This document shows, piece after piece, positions 16,334 through 26,747 of a stretch of 42,064 nucleotides of DNA. The position numbers and the translations under genes are program-made. The notes below the pieces were generated by a model. The model did no database searches, was not told the DNA's origin, and was given only the letters and a program-made list of their open reading frames with translations. The DNA comes from Vicinamibacteria bacterium. Its GTDB lineage: Bacteria > Acidobacteriota > Vicinamibacteria > Vicinamibacterales > UBA8438. Position 1 is the stretch's first letter. Each line of letters opens with the position of its first letter. The stretch is taken from assembly GCA_022820675.1 (NCBI GenBank), contig JAJEFC010000184.1, positions 1-42,064 on the forward strand, in the 5' to 3' direction.

Positions 16334-17604
16334 GTCCGAGCCAGATCGCCAAGGTCGCGCGCCGCGAGTACCTGACGCGGGTGCGCAGCAAGGCCTTCAT
16401 CCTGATGACGGTGATGATCCCCATCCTCATGGGCGGCTACATCTTCATCATGCCGGTGCTGTTCACGTCGTCGGGAACCGACGAGCTGCGCATCGCGGTG
16501 GTGGACGCGGGGACCGGCCTCGCACCGGCCCTCGCCGGGCAGCTCGCGGCCATCGAGCAGCCGCGGATAGAGGTCGCCGAGCAGGCCGTCGTACCGGACG
16601 ACTCGGAGGGCGTGCGGCAGCCCTACACCGACGCGGTCCTGGACGGGGGCCTCGACGGCTACCTGGTGCTCACCCCCGACCCCGTCATCGGGGCGGGCAG
16701 CCGCTACTACGCGCGAGAGACCGGGAACCCGGTGATGCTGCGCGACATCGAGCGGGCCATCGAGGCCACCCTGCTCGACCGCCTCGTCGCCGGCACCGGC
16801 GTCGACACCGAGCGCGTCCGCGCCTGGCAGCGCTTCGACCTCGACGCGGTGACGGTGTCGGACGAGGGCGAGACGGAGGGCGGCTTCGAGGCCGCGTTCT
16901 TCAGCACGTTCGCCCTCGCGATGCTGCTGTACATGGCGGTGCTCATCAACGGCCAGGGCATGGCGATGGCCATCGTCGAGGAGAAGTCGTCACGGCTCAT
17001 CGAGGTCATCCTGGGGGCGGTGACCGCCACCGAGTTCATGACCGGCAAGATTCTCGGCGTGCTCGGATCCGGTCTGACCCAACTGGGCATCTGGGTCGGC
17101 GCGCTGCTGCTGGGCGTGCTCTACGCGGCGCCGATGCTGTCGATGGGCCCCGAGCTGGCAGAGTTCGACCTGGGCGCCGTCCTCAGCCTGGAGCTGATCC
17201 TCTATTTCTCGATCTTCTTCGCGCTCGGCTACTTCCTCTACTCGGTCTTCTTCGCGACCATCGCCGCCACCTGCACGAGCACCGAGGAGCTTGGGCAGGC
17301 GATGTTCGCGGCGGTCCTGCCGATGGTCGTCGCGCTGATGTCGAGCTTCTACGTCATCGCCAACCCCGGCACCACCGCGACCCGGGTGCTGAGCCTGCTG
17401 CCGCCCTTCACGCCCCTCGTCATGCTGGCCCGCGTGAACGTGCTGACGCCGCCCCTCTGGGAGATCTGGCTGGGCATCGCCCTGCTCGCACTCGGCATCG
17501 TCGCCTCCGGCTGGCTCGCCGCGAAGATCTTCCGCTATGCCCTGCTGATGCACGGCAAGCGGCCGACGCTGCCCGAGCTGATGAGCGTCATTCGGGCGGG
17601 CTGA
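16330..17604 (+). CDS. ABC-2 type permease (NatB-like)
   Basis: A 424-residue membrane subunit with a GTG start overlapping the ATPase stop. One N-terminal helix (about residues 23-44) is followed by a periplasmic domain of about 150 residues. At least five helices follow in the C-terminal half (from AFFSTFALAMLLYMAVLI onward). The segment VEEKSSRLIEVILGAVTATEFM is the characteristic cytosolic coupling loop of ABC-2 permeases. It pairs with the preceding ATPase. No accessory membrane-fusion protein is encoded nearby. Confidence 0.92.
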   Translation: MSPSQIAKVARREYLTRVRSKAFILMTVMIPILMGGYIFIMPVLFTSSGTDELRIAVVDAGTGLAPALAGQLAAIEQPRIEVAEQAVVPDDSEGVRQPYTDAVLDGGLDGYLVLTPDPVIGAGSRYYARETGNPVMLRDIERAIEATLLDRLVAGTGVDTERVRAWQRFDLDAVTVSDEGETEGGFEAAFFSTFALAMLLYMAVLINGQGMAMAIVEEKSSRLIEVILGAVTATEFMTGKILGVLGSGLTQLGIWVGALLLGVLYAAPMLSMGPELAEFDLGAVLSLELILYFSIFFALGYFLYSVFFATIAATCTSTEELGQAMFAAVLPMVVALMSSFYVIANPGTTATRVLSLLPPFTPLVMLARVNVLTPPLWEIWLGIALLALGIVASGWLAAKIFRYALLMHGKRPTLPELMSVIRAG

Positions 17605-17736
17605 TCGGCGGCGCGGCCACCGGCGACGCGTGCGATGCCGAACGCCGTGAGGACCGCGCGGACCGCTGCCGAGACATACGTCAGGCGACGACGATGCTGG
17701 CGCGCCCGAGGGCGCCCCCTGGAGTAGAATCAGACC

Positions 17737-17946
17737 ATGAAGACCGTCGCAGCGGAGACCTTCGCGGCGCACCTGTCGGCGGGGGCAGACCCCGGAACCG
17801 CACTCAATGCTGCGCAAGAGATGGGCGATCTCGGCGACGACGTCCGAGTTCTCAAGTGGATGGTCGGCGTGGTGCTGGCGGTTGCCGTGACGGGGTTCGG
17901 GATCATGATCTCCGCCATCCTGCAGATCGCCTTCCGGCTCCCCTAG
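17737..17946 (+). CDS. small single-helix membrane protein
   Basis: A 69-residue protein. An N-terminal amphipathic part (AAHLSAGADPGTALNAAQEMG) precedes one transmembrane helix at about residues 41-65. No family is recognised. A TAGAAT box ends 7 nt before the ATG (17725-17730), so the message could be leaderless. It is followed after 19 nt by another tiny protein with a membrane segment and a coiled coil. The pairing suggests the two act together; the layout is reminiscent of small holin-like or scaffolding pairs but this is not established. Confidence 0.6.
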   Translation: MKTVAAETFAAHLSAGADPGTALNAAQEMGDLGDDVRVLKWMVGVVLAVAVTGFGIMISAILQIAFRLP

Positions 17947-17965
17947 CGATACCGGGATGTGCAAC

Positions 17966-18151
17966 ATGAGTCCCGAAGTGATTGCCACGGTTCTGACGGG
18001 CGTCGGCGTGCTCGTCGGCATGTGGCGGATGCTGGACAGCGTGCGCAAAGAGCTTCACGAGACCCGCCGCGATCTGACCGGTCAGATCGCGGCAGTGAAC
18101 ACCCGCATCGACAACATCCTGTTGGCCGACCGCCAGCGGGCGAGAACCTGA
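17966..18151 (+). CDS. small membrane-anchored coiled-coil protein
   Basis: A 61-residue protein: a short hydrophobic N-terminus (VIATVLTGVGVLVGMW) followed by a charged heptad-like helix (LDSVRKELHETRRDL, then AVNTRIDNI). It resembles small phage-derived or widespread hypothetical membrane coiled-coil proteins. ATG 17957 in the same frame is an alternative start. It is cotranscribed at most with the gene just before it. The function is unknown. Confidence 0.6.
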   Translation: MSPEVIATVLTGVGVLVGMWRMLDSVRKELHETRRDLTGQIAAVNTRIDNILLADRQRART

Positions 18152-18413
18152 CGAAGCCCGGCTGCGGCGCCGACGAGCTCCGGGCGCTTCCGCCAATCGG
18201 CCTGTCACGCTCAGACGGCCGTTCTCGAACGACTCGCCGCAGACCACGCCGCCACCTGATGGACAATCTCGAGCAGCGTCGCGGGTCCGGTCCGCGGGGG
18301 CGGCGGGTCCCGCGCGCCGCCGATTTTCGCTATCATTCGTCTGCGCGCATCGCTGCGCCCCGACACGGTCGCCGCATCCCGATTCGACGGCGACGACGAC
18401 GAGGTACCTGTTC

Positions 18414-20372
18414 ATGAGCATGAGATCGATGTCGATCGCGACCGCAGCGGCGGTCGTGACGCTGTCCCTGTCGGGAGTCGCGGCGGCCCAGGAGCCGTCG
18501 ACGGCCAACGGCGAGTGGCCGTCCTACGGCGGCAACCTCTCGCACGACCGCTACTCCCCCCTCGACCAGATCACGGCCGAGAACTTCAGCGAGATGGAGC
18601 TCGCCTGGCAGTTCAACACCGACAGCTTCGGCCCCCGGCCCGAGACGAACTACCAGTCGACGCCGCTGATGGTGAACGGGATCCTCTACGTCACCGCGGG
18701 GTCGCGCCGCGCCGTGGTCGCCCTCGACCCGGCGACGGGCGAGCTGCTGTGGATGCACCGCGTCGACGAGGGCGAGCGCGGCGAGACGGCGCCGCGCCGG
18801 CTGTCCGGCCGAGGGCTCGCGTACTGGGACGACGGCGGCGACGGGGTCATCCTCTACGTCACCCCCGGCTACCAGCTTGTGGCCGTCGACGCCCGCACCG
18901 GCTACGAGGAGGAGGGCTTCGGCGACAACGGCATCGTCGACCTGAAGCAGAACATCGACCAGGATCTGGAGCCGACGGCCGAGATCGGCCTGCACGCGGC
19001 GCCCATCGTCGCCGGCGACACCATCCTCATCGGGGCCGCCCACCGGCCCGGCGGCGCCCCGCCGTCGCGGACCAACGTCAAGGGCTACGTGCGCGGCTTC
19101 GACGCCCGCACCGGCGAGCGCAAGTGGATCTTCCACACCATTCCCGGCGGCGACGAGTTCGGCAACGACACCTGGCTGAACGACTCGTGGCGCTACACCG
19201 GCAACACCGGGGTGTGGGCGCAGTGGAGCGCCGACCCCGAGCTGAACATGGCGTACTTCGCGGTAGAGGCGCCCACCGGCGACTACTACGGCGGCCACCG
19301 GCCCGGCGACAACCTCTACTCGGGCAGCGTCGTCGCCGTCGACCTCGACACCGGCGAGCGGGCATGGCACTACCAGACCGTGCACCACGACATCTGGGAC
19401 TGGGACCTGCCGGCGGCCCCCGTGCTGCTCGACATCACCGTCGACGGCCGGGAGGTCAAGGCGCTGATCCTGCCCACCAAGCAGTCCTACATGTTCGTGC
19501 TCGACCGCGCGACCGGCGAGCCGGTGTGGCCGATTCCCGAGGTCCCGGTGCGGGCCGGGGACGTGCCGGGCGAGTGGTACGCCCCGACCCAGCCCATCCC
19601 GATGCGGCCGCCCAACGTCGACGACGTCGACCTCAGCATCGAGGACCTCGTCGACTACACGCCGGAGCTGTTCACGCGGGCCATGGAGATCTACAACCGC
19701 CACACCATCGGCTGGCTCTACGACCCGCCGACGGTGGCCGAGCCGGGCATGCTCGGCACCCTGCAGCTCCCCAACTCGACGGGGGGCGTCAACTGGCCCG
19801 GCGGGTCGGCCGACCCCGAGACCGGCTTCTTCTACATCTACACCAAGACCCAGGTCGGCGCCCTCGGCCTCGTCAACGACCCGGAGCGGTCGGACATGGA
19901 CTTCATCCGCGGCCGGCCCCCGGGCGTGGGCTTCCGCGACGCGTCGACGAGCATCGACGGGTTCCCGATGATCAAGCCGCCGTGGGGGCGCATCACCGCC
20001 ATCGACATGAACGCCGGCGACATCGCGTGGCAGATCCCCCACGGCGAGGCGCCCGACAACATCCGCAACCACCCCCTGCTCGACGGCCGGGACATCGGCC
20101 GCACCGGCTGGCCGGGACGGGTCGGGGTGCTGGTGACGAAGAACCTGATCGTCGCCGGCGAGTCGGGCTTCTACACGACGGAGACCGGCGAGGCCGGGGC
20201 GATGCTGCGCGCCTACGACAAGGCCACCGGCGACGAGGTGGGCGCGGTGTACATGACCGCGCCCCAGAGCGGCTCGCCGATGACCTACGAGGTCGACGGC
20301 CGGCAGTTCATCGTGCTGGCGACGAGCGGCGGCGGCCGGTCGGCCACGTTGCTGGCCTACGCGCTGCCGTAG
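18414..20372 (+). CDS. PQQ-dependent dehydrogenase (quinoprotein), copy 1
   Basis: A 652-residue periplasmic quinoprotein of the eight-bladed propeller type (alcohol/glucose dehydrogenase family). The signal peptide ends at VAAAQ (residue 26). Family landmarks: EWPSYGGNLSHDRYSPLDQI at the mature N-terminus, GNDTWLNDSWRYTGNTGVW, PTGDYYGGHRPGDNLYSGSVVA, the HHDIWDWDLPAAP block carrying the catalytic Asp, and repeated W-docking-like GE..W turns. There is no haem domain, so electrons leave through a separate carrier. It has GAGGTACC before the ATG. Two relatives (31649 and 41078) share the same start pattern. The substrate is unknown. Confidence 0.92.
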   Translation: MSMRSMSIATAAAVVTLSLSGVAAAQEPSTANGEWPSYGGNLSHDRYSPLDQITAENFSEMELAWQFNTDSFGPRPETNYQSTPLMVNGILYVTAGSRRAVVALDPATGELLWMHRVDEGERGETAPRRLSGRGLAYWDDGGDGVILYVTPGYQLVAVDARTGYEEEGFGDNGIVDLKQNIDQDLEPTAEIGLHAAPIVAGDTILIGAAHRPGGAPPSRTNVKGYVRGFDARTGERKWIFHTIPGGDEFGNDTWLNDSWRYTGNTGVWAQWSADPELNMAYFAVEAPTGDYYGGHRPGDNLYSGSVVAVDLDTGERAWHYQTVHHDIWDWDLPAAPVLLDITVDGREVKALILPTKQSYMFVLDRATGEPVWPIPEVPVRAGDVPGEWYAPTQPIPMRPPNVDDVDLSIEDLVDYTPELFTRAMEIYNRHTIGWLYDPPTVAEPGMLGTLQLPNSTGGVNWPGGSADPETGFFYIYTKTQVGALGLVNDPERSDMDFIRGRPPGVGFRDASTSIDGFPMIKPPWGRITAIDMNAGDIAWQIPHGEAPDNIRNHPLLDGRDIGRTGWPGRVGVLVTKNLIVAGESGFYTTETGEAGAMLRAYDKATGDEVGAVYMTAPQSGSPMTYEVDGRQFIVLATSGGGRSATLLAYALP

Positions 20373-20651
20373 GCGCCCGCGCCGCAGGATGGCGCAGACT
20401 CCCGGCCGCCTGGGCGCGGCGGCAATCGAAACCGCCGGTGGCGATTCGCGGGACTCGCCGCAGGTGGCCGTGCGACGCACCGACGCCGCGTCCGGCGAGC
20501 GCCAGACTGGCGAGGCGGGGCAAGAGCTCGTTGAGCCTGGGTGATCGGAGAGCAGGCATGTCCCGCGGAACAACGCGGTCAGGCATGACGTATCACCGGT
20601 CGAACACGGCCCGGCCTGCCGCGACAGGCTGCCGCCTCGCGCTCGACGGTT
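20373..20651. other. gap with copies of two dispersed repeats
   Basis: GGCGCAGACTCCCGGCC near 20389 belongs to the family seen at 11242-11430. GAACAACGCGGTCAGGC at 20568 matches the centre and right arm of the 7438-7566 element (30 of 37 nt over 20568-20604). No gene is seen. Confidence 0.5.
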
Positions 20652-20690
20652 GCCCGCTCCGCGCAGCGACACTTGCTGCGCGGAGCGGGC
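20652..20690 (+). promoter_or_regulatory. perfect 16-bp GC-rich hairpin over the ribosome site
   Basis: GCCCGCTCCGCGCAGC (20652-20667), a 7-nt loop, then its exact complement (20675-20690). No T-run follows, so it is a poor terminator. The right arm includes GGAGCGGG, the only Shine-Dalgarno-like stretch before ATG 20695, four bases further on. Folding would hide it and limit translation of the dehydrogenase. Confidence 0.7.
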
Positions 20691-20694
20691 CCCG

Positions 20695-22119
20695 ATGCCC
20701 GTGATGACCAGGCGCCACCGGTTCTTCTCCGACCTGTCGAGCATCTTCGACCGAGCCGCATCGTTCACCGATCACCCGGCCGGCCTCCTCGACCAGATCA
20801 AGCGCTGCAACGCGCTCTATCGCTTCGACTTCCCGGTGCGGCAGCCCGACGGCGGCCTCGAGGTCGTCCGGGCGTGGCGGGTCGAGCACAGCCATCACCG
20901 GCTTCCGCTGAAGGGCGGCATCCGCTTCAGCGCCCAGGTCGACGAGGACGAGGTCATGGCCCTCGCGGCCCTCATGACCTTCAAGTGCGCCATCGTCGAC
21001 GTCCCCTTCGGCGGAGCCAAGGGCGCGGTGCAGATCGACGCCGGCAACTACACCGTCGACCAGCTCGAGCGCATCACGCGGCGCTACACCCACGAGCTGG
21101 TGCGCAAGAACTTCATCGGCCCCGCGGTCGACGTGCCGGCGCCCGACTACGGCACCAGCAGCCGCGAGATGGCCTGGATCGCCGACACCTACGCGGCCCT
21201 GCGCCCGGACCAGATCGACGCCCTCGGCTGCGTGACCGGCAAGCCCGTGGAGCTGAGCGGCATCCGGGGGCGCACCGAGGCGACGGGCCGGGGGCTGTTC
21301 TACGTGCTGCGCGAGGCGTGCGGCGACGCTGGCGACATGCGGCGCATCGGCCTCGGCCCCGGCGTCGCGGGCAAGCGCATCGTGGTGCAGGGGTTCGGGA
21401 AGGTGGGCTACTGGGCGGCGAAGACGTGCCACGAGGCGGGCGCGAGCATCGTGGGCATCGCCGAGCACGACGGCGCCGTGGCCGATCCCCGCGGTTTCGA
21501 TCCCGAGGCGGTCCAGCGCCACCGCACCGCCACCGGCTCGATTCTCGACTTCCCCGGCGCCGCCACCCTGACCGACACCCGTGCGGGTCTGGAGCTGCCC
21601 TGCGACGTCCTGATTCCCGCCGCCCTCGAGCACCAGATCACCGAGGAGAACGCCCCCCGCATCGAGGCCCGCATCCTGCTGGAAGGGGCCAACGGACCGA
21701 CCACGCCGGAGGCCGACGCCATCCTCGCCGACAAGGGCGTGCTCGTCATCCCCGACATCTACGCCAACGCCGGCGGGGTCATCGTGTCCTACTTCGAGTG
21801 GCTCAAGAACCTGTCCCACATCGGGTTCGGCCGCATCGAGAAACGGTACCAGGAGAGCACCTACGACCGTATTCTCGGCGCCATCGAGACCGCGACCGGC
21901 GACCGCTTCACCCCGGATCAGCGCGCCGACGTCATCCGCGGGCCCGACGAGCTGACCGTCGTCAACTCCGGGCTCGAGGAGATCATGGCCGTCGCCTACC
22001 GCGAGATCCGCGAGACGCTGGCGCGCCGCCCCGAGATGGGCTCGTTGCGCATCGCGGCCATGGCCAACGCCATCGAGAAGGTGGCGCGGTCCTACCTGTC
22101 GCTGGGCGTGTTTCCCTGA
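20695..22119 (+). CDS. Glu/Leu/Phe/Val dehydrogenase
   Basis: A 474-residue NAD(P)-dependent amino acid dehydrogenase, most like glutamate dehydrogenase. The substrate-binding lysines sit in PLKGGIRF and [16 protein letters not shown] follows, and the Rossmann fold is [22 protein letters not shown] and the C-terminal helix are also conserved. It would link 2-oxoglutarate and ammonia to glutamate. The start may be 20695 or 20704. A strong hairpin ends four bases before 20695. The 3' end overlaps the convergent lipoprotein gene by 28 bp. Confidence 0.92.
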   Translation: MPVMTRRHRFFSDLSSIFDRAASFTDHPAGLLDQIKRCNALYRFDFPVRQPDGGLEVVRAWRVEHSHHRLPLKGGIRFSAQVDEDEVMALAALMTFKCAIVDVPFGGAKGAVQIDAGNYTVDQLERITRRYTHELVRKNFIGPAVDVPAPDYGTSSREMAWIADTYAALRPDQIDALGCVTGKPVELSGIRGRTEATGRGLFYVLREACGDAGDMRRIGLGPGVAGKRIVVQGFGKVGYWAAKTCHEAGASIVGIAEHDGAVADPRGFDPEAVQRHRTATGSILDFPGAATLTDTRAGLELPCDVLIPAALEHQITEENAPRIEARILLEGANGPTTPEADAILADKGVLVIPDIYANAGGVIVSYFEWLKNLSHIGFGRIEKRYQESTYDRILGAIETATGDRFTPDQRADVIRGPDELTVVNSGLEEIMAVAYREIRETLARRPEMGSLRIAAMANAIEKVARSYLSLGVFP

Positions 22120-22751
22120 GCGCCGGATTCGGCAGCCGTGCCGGGCGCGGGCCAAGCGCCACCGACGGCCCACGCCTGTTTCTCCCCGGAAATCCTCCCC
22201 TCGTCGGCCATTCCGGCCGCGTCGGCCGCGCAACCGCCGTCGGGCTCGACGCCGCTGCCGGGCTCCGCCTCCCGGTCCGTGTCCGGTAATCGCTCGAGGC
22301 TTGCCCGTACGAGATCCGGGAAAGTGAAGGCGCCGCCCGACGCTCGATCGCGGAGGCCTCCGACCACCGCGAAGAACGCCATGTAGCCGAGCCATGGCCC
22401 CAGCGTGTACTCGTTGACGGGCATGCCGGCAAACAGCAGGTTGCCCGCCACCCACTTGCTGGTGCGACGCGGCACCGCGAGCACGGTCTCCTGATAGCAG
22501 TCCTTCTCGAAACGGAGCGCGAGGTCGCCGTCGCGCCGGTCGAGCTCCAGGTACGCCGGCGTCACACCCACCGGCTCGTCGTCGATGAAGACCTGCGCGC
22601 CCGGCGGGTCGGAGGCCACCGCCACGCGTTGCACCGAGCCGTTCATGCTCGTCGCGCACCCGGTGGAGAGAGCCACTACGGCAGCCAGCGCGCAGACGGC
22701 CCGATGGGTCCGGCCGCCGTCGCGCATTCGGTTCCCTCGGAGATCGGTCAT
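22092..22751 (-). CDS. PEGA-domain lipoprotein, copy A
   Basis: A 219-residue lipoprotein. The signal ends in a lipobox (ALSTGC). A PEGA domain follows: [42 protein letters not shown]. Next come a hydrophobic stretch (about residues 90-130) and a disordered acidic tail. The ATG is one base after the stop of copy B (TGAAATG), so translation is probably coupled. Copies A and B share the order lipobox-PEGA-hydrophobic segment, which suggests an old duplication. PEGA proteins often act in envelope or S-layer attachment; the role here is unknown. Confidence 0.85.
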   Translation of the reverse strand: MTDLRGNRMRDGGRTHRAVCALAAVVALSTGCATSMNGSVQRVAVASDPPGAQVFIDDEPVGVTPAYLELDRRDGDLALRFEKDCYQETVLAVPRRTSKWVAGNLLFAGMPVNEYTLGPWLGYMAFFAVVGGLRDRASGGAFTFPDLVRASLERLPDTDREAEPGSGVEPDGGCAADAAGMADEGRISGEKQAWAVGGAWPAPGTAAESGAQGNTPSDR

Positions 22752-22752
22752 T

Positions 22753-23244
22753 TCACTGTCCTTCCTCTTTCCTCCGCAGATGCCGCGAAGGCTCACTGAC
22801 GCGTTCCCGACGCGGGGAAGCAGGTTCCACGTCCGCGGGCTCCGGCTCGAGCGCGGCCTTGACCTGCTCCGGGCGCTTCCAGGCCGCGCCGGTCATCAGG
22901 TCCAATCCGAGCGTCCCCGCCAGCACCCACGGCCCCGCCGCCCGGAACAGCCAGGCCCCCAGGAGGACGTTGCCCATCACAGCGCCGGTCACCGAGCGCG
23001 GCACCTCGACCTCCTCCGTCAGGAAGCCGTCCCTCTCGAGCGTGATCACGGCATCGCGCCGCTTCAGCTCCACGAAGTTCGGGGTCAGCCCGACCGGCTC
23101 GCCGCCGACGAGAATCCGCGCGCCGGGCGGCTCCGACTCCACCAGCACGACCGGCGAGCGTCCGCCCTGCATGCTCGCGCACCCGCTGGCCAGCAGGACG
23201 GCAATCAGGAACAGGGGTGTCGCGCTCGTTCGATATCCCGACAT
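22753..23244 (-). CDS. PEGA-domain lipoprotein, copy B
   Basis: A 163-residue lipoprotein. The lipobox is LLASGC. The PEGA domain reads LVESEPPGARILVGGEPVGLTP, then ELKRRDAVITLERDGF. A glycine-rich hydrophobic segment (VTGAVMGNVLLGAWLFRAAG) and a charged tail follow. The ribosome site AAGGAGGAA lies before ATG 23244. It is first in a two-gene unit with copy A. The upstream gap contains a -24/-12-like site and palindromes, and the next gene upstream encodes a sigma-54-type activator, so control by that activator is plausible. Confidence 0.87.
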   Translation of the reverse strand: MSGYRTSATPLFLIAVLLASGCASMQGGRSPVVLVESEPPGARILVGGEPVGLTPNFVELKRRDAVITLERDGFLTEEVEVPRSVTGAVMGNVLLGAWLFRAAGPWVLAGTLGLDLMTGAAWKRPEQVKAALEPEPADVEPASPRRERVSEPSRHLRRKEEGQ

Positions 23245-23332
23245 GGCATCTTTCCTCCTTGACGTCGGTTCCCTCGGGCACCCAGGACGAACGCCGCAAC
23301 ACCGGCGGCTGCTCGGTGCCCGCTACACCAGA

Positions 23333-23350
23333 GAGCACACGCAGTGCCAA
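23333..23350 (-). promoter_or_regulatory. candidate sigma-54 (-24/-12) promoter for the PEGA pair
   Basis: On the minus strand TTGGCACTGCGTGTGCT keeps GG and GC with exactly 10 nt between them and TTGGCAC matching the -24 box. The -12 box is GTGC rather than TTGC. It lies about 90 bp before ATG 23244, on the correct strand. Confidence 0.5.
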
Positions 23351-23362
23351 GTGGTGTTCGGA

Positions 23363-23479
23363 ACGTACAAACGTCTGTCTGTCAGGAGCTTACAGGTTGA
23401 GCGCTACTTCGATCTCCGTGGGAACCCACACCCTCGATAGACACTCAGCGCTCGGTGCCTGTCCAATGGACGTACAGGC
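23363..23479. promoter_or_regulatory. palindromic sites upstream of the PEGA promoter
   Basis: GCCTGT (23457-23462) and ACAGGC (23474-23479) flank an 11-nt centre containing CCAATGGACGT. A second, weaker CTGT...ACAG dyad lies at 23379-23395, and ACGTACAAACGT at 23363-23374. They sit 15-130 bp upstream of the -24 box, where enhancer sites for AAA+ activators usually lie. The TCCAATG-ACGT words recur before the activator gene at 25136-25154. Confidence 0.5.
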
Positions 23480-23554
23480 CGCATTGAGGTAGGCCGGCCC
23501 GGCACCCTGGCCATGCGGCAGATGGGCCGTGTCGTCCGGGGCGGACGGAAGGGG

Positions 23555-25105
<1,551 letters not shown>

Positions 25106-25135
25106 CGGGGTCTGAGGAATCCGTGGCGGCCGTGG

Positions 25136-25154
25136 ACGTACATCCAATGTACGT
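25136..25154. promoter_or_regulatory. perfect palindrome before the activator gene
   Basis: ACGTACAT (25136-25143), a CCA spacer, and ATGTACGT (25147-25154). It is 31 bp upstream of ATG 25105. Core words are shared with the palindromic sites before the PEGA pair, suggesting that the activator controls both itself and them. Confidence 0.55.
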
Positions 25155-25401
25155 TCATGAACACTCAACGTCAAGCCGCAACGAACTGCCTGGAACTGTC
25201 AGAGCGGGTACGCGACAGATTCGCGATCCGGCGCCCCTCGGGCGTCGCTCGAACCGCGATACCGCGACTTTCTGATACGATGATCGATGCTTCCCGGAAA
25301 TCGGGCGTGGCGTCGGCTCCGGCTCCCGTCCGCCTCGCAGAACGTCCCAGGCGTGCCGAAAGCCGGAAGACAATGCCATCAATGACTTTGGAGGAACCGA
25401 A
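25155..25401. other. divergent gap
   Basis: It separates the activator (minus) from the secreted protein (plus). No repeats or clear promoter boxes are visible. GGAGGAACC, the ribosome site of the plus-strand gene, lies at its right end. Confidence 0.3.
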
Positions 25402-25764
25402 ATGAAGCGTTGGATTCTCTTGACCGTCGTGCTCGCCGCGGGCATCGGGCTCTTTCGGGCGTCGGTCTCGGCGTCGGGCTCCATCGGGCCCGGGCCCGGC
25501 AAGGTGAGCCCCCGCGCCGCCTACTCGCAGGGCAAGGCGCTCACGTTCAGGGAGCTGGTCTGCGACACGTGCCCGCTCCAGCAGGACGACCTCGACCAGG
25601 ACCGGGCGCGCAGCCTGACGGCCAGCCTCGAGGCCGCCTACGAGGGCGGCGAAACCGGCTCGCCGGACGACGCGGCGGTCCAGGTCCTGTGCGCGGGCAC
25701 GGACGATTGCCAGCTCAAGATGGAGCTGGTGCACTACTTCCTCACGCGCCGCTACAAGCTGTAG
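25402..25764 (+). CDS. small secreted protein of unknown function
   Basis: A 120-residue protein with a signal peptide (residues 1-24, ILLTVVLAAGIGLFRASVSA). The mature part has four cysteines, in FRELVCDTCPLQ and VLCAGTDDCQLK, which could form two disulfides or bind a metal. A GGAGGAACC ribosome site precedes the ATG. It is followed after 47 nt by an outer-membrane protein, so the two are probably cotranscribed. No known family is recognised. Confidence 0.75.
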   Translation: MKRWILLTVVLAAGIGLFRASVSASGSIGPGPGKVSPRAAYSQGKALTFRELVCDTCPLQQDDLDQDRARSLTASLEAAYEGGETGSPDDAAVQVLCAGTDDCQLKMELVHYFLTRRYKL

Positions 25765-25811
25765 GCGGCGCGTACCCGGACATTCGACCCCAGGAACTGC
25801 GGAGGAAGCCG

Positions 25812-26747
25812 ATGAACAACGCTCGCTGGCTGCTCTTGACCACCCTCGTCGGTTCGACTCTCCTGTCGGGCCTCGCCGTGCAACCCGCGTCCGCCCAGGG
25901 CTCGCCCTGGATCGCCGAGCCGGGAACCGGATCCGTCAACCTGTCGTTCGTCAATCAGAACGCGGCCGAGTTCTACCGCCAGACCACGAAGACGACGGGA
26001 CCGCTGGGGCCGACCGGCGCCCACCTGTCGCAGAACACGCTGTGGTTCGGCGTCAACTACGCGTTCACCGACGCGGTGGCCTTCGACGTGCAGTCGGCCT
26101 GGGCGGCGAGCTCCCTGCCGGGTGCGGTCGGCCCGTCCGGCGGCGAGGAAGGGTACAGCGGCCTCTTCGACTCGAACGTCGCGGTGACCTGGCGCTTCGT
26201 CGACGAGTTGATCACCGACGCGCCGAGCGTCGCGCTGCGCGTCGGCGCCATCATCGCCGGCGCCTACGACACCGGCTACATCAACTCGGTGGGTGACGGG
26301 GGCAACGGCATCGAGACGTCGCTGGTCATCGGCAGGTTCGGCAGCGCGGCCGGGTTCTCGGGCGAGATCGGCTTCCGCGCCCGCACGAGCACCGAGGTCA
26401 ACCCCGATGCGGTCGGGGCCATGGCCGGGGAGCAGGTGGACATTCCCAACGACATGTTCGTCAACCTCGGCCTCTTCATCCCGGCCGGGAACGTCGTCAC
26501 CATCGGCGTCGACTACCGGATGGTCAATGCCCTCTCCGGCATCGACATCGGCGGTGAGGGCTTCTCGCCGAGCCGGTTCCCCGGCCTGCACGAGGACAGC
26601 CACATCGTCGGGGGCAGGCTCATCGCCAACGTCACCGACCTCGTCAGCGTGAACGCGTTCTTCGGCCAGGTGGTGAAGGGACGCAACGTCGCGGCGGCGC
26701 GCATCTTCGGCGCCGGGCTGAGCTTCGGCTTCGGCGGCTCGTTCTAG
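25812..26747 (+). CDS. outer-membrane beta-barrel protein
   Basis: A 311-residue exported protein with a signal peptide ending SAQG (about residue 30). The rest alternates amphipathic strands with aromatic ends, and the last residue is Phe (SFGFGGSF), the usual signal for outer-membrane barrel assembly. No channel family is recognised. The ribosome site GGAGGAAG is strong. Its stop codon shares the palindrome CTAG (26744-26747) with the stop of the convergent DUF547 gene. It is probably cotranscribed with the small cysteine-containing secreted protein. Confidence 0.8.
   Translation: MNNARWLLLTTLVGSTLLSGLAVQPASAQGSPWIAEPGTGSVNLSFVNQNAAEFYRQTTKTTGPLGPTGAHLSQNTLWFGVNYAFTDAVAFDVQSAWAASSLPGAVGPSGGEEGYSGLFDSNVAVTWRFVDELITDAPSVALRVGAIIAGAYDTGYINSVGDGGNGIETSLVIGRFGSAAGFSGEIGFRARTSTEVNPDAVGAMAGEQVDIPNDMFVNLGLFIPAGNVVTIGVDYRMVNALSGIDIGGEGFSPSRFPGLHEDSHIVGGRLIANVTDLVSVNAFFGQVVKGRNVAAARIFGAGLSFGFGGSF

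Noticed and set aside
20652..20690. Rho-independent terminator of the quinoprotein gene
   Set aside because: There is no T-run after the stem, and it is 280 bp after the stop but only 4 bp before the next ATG.
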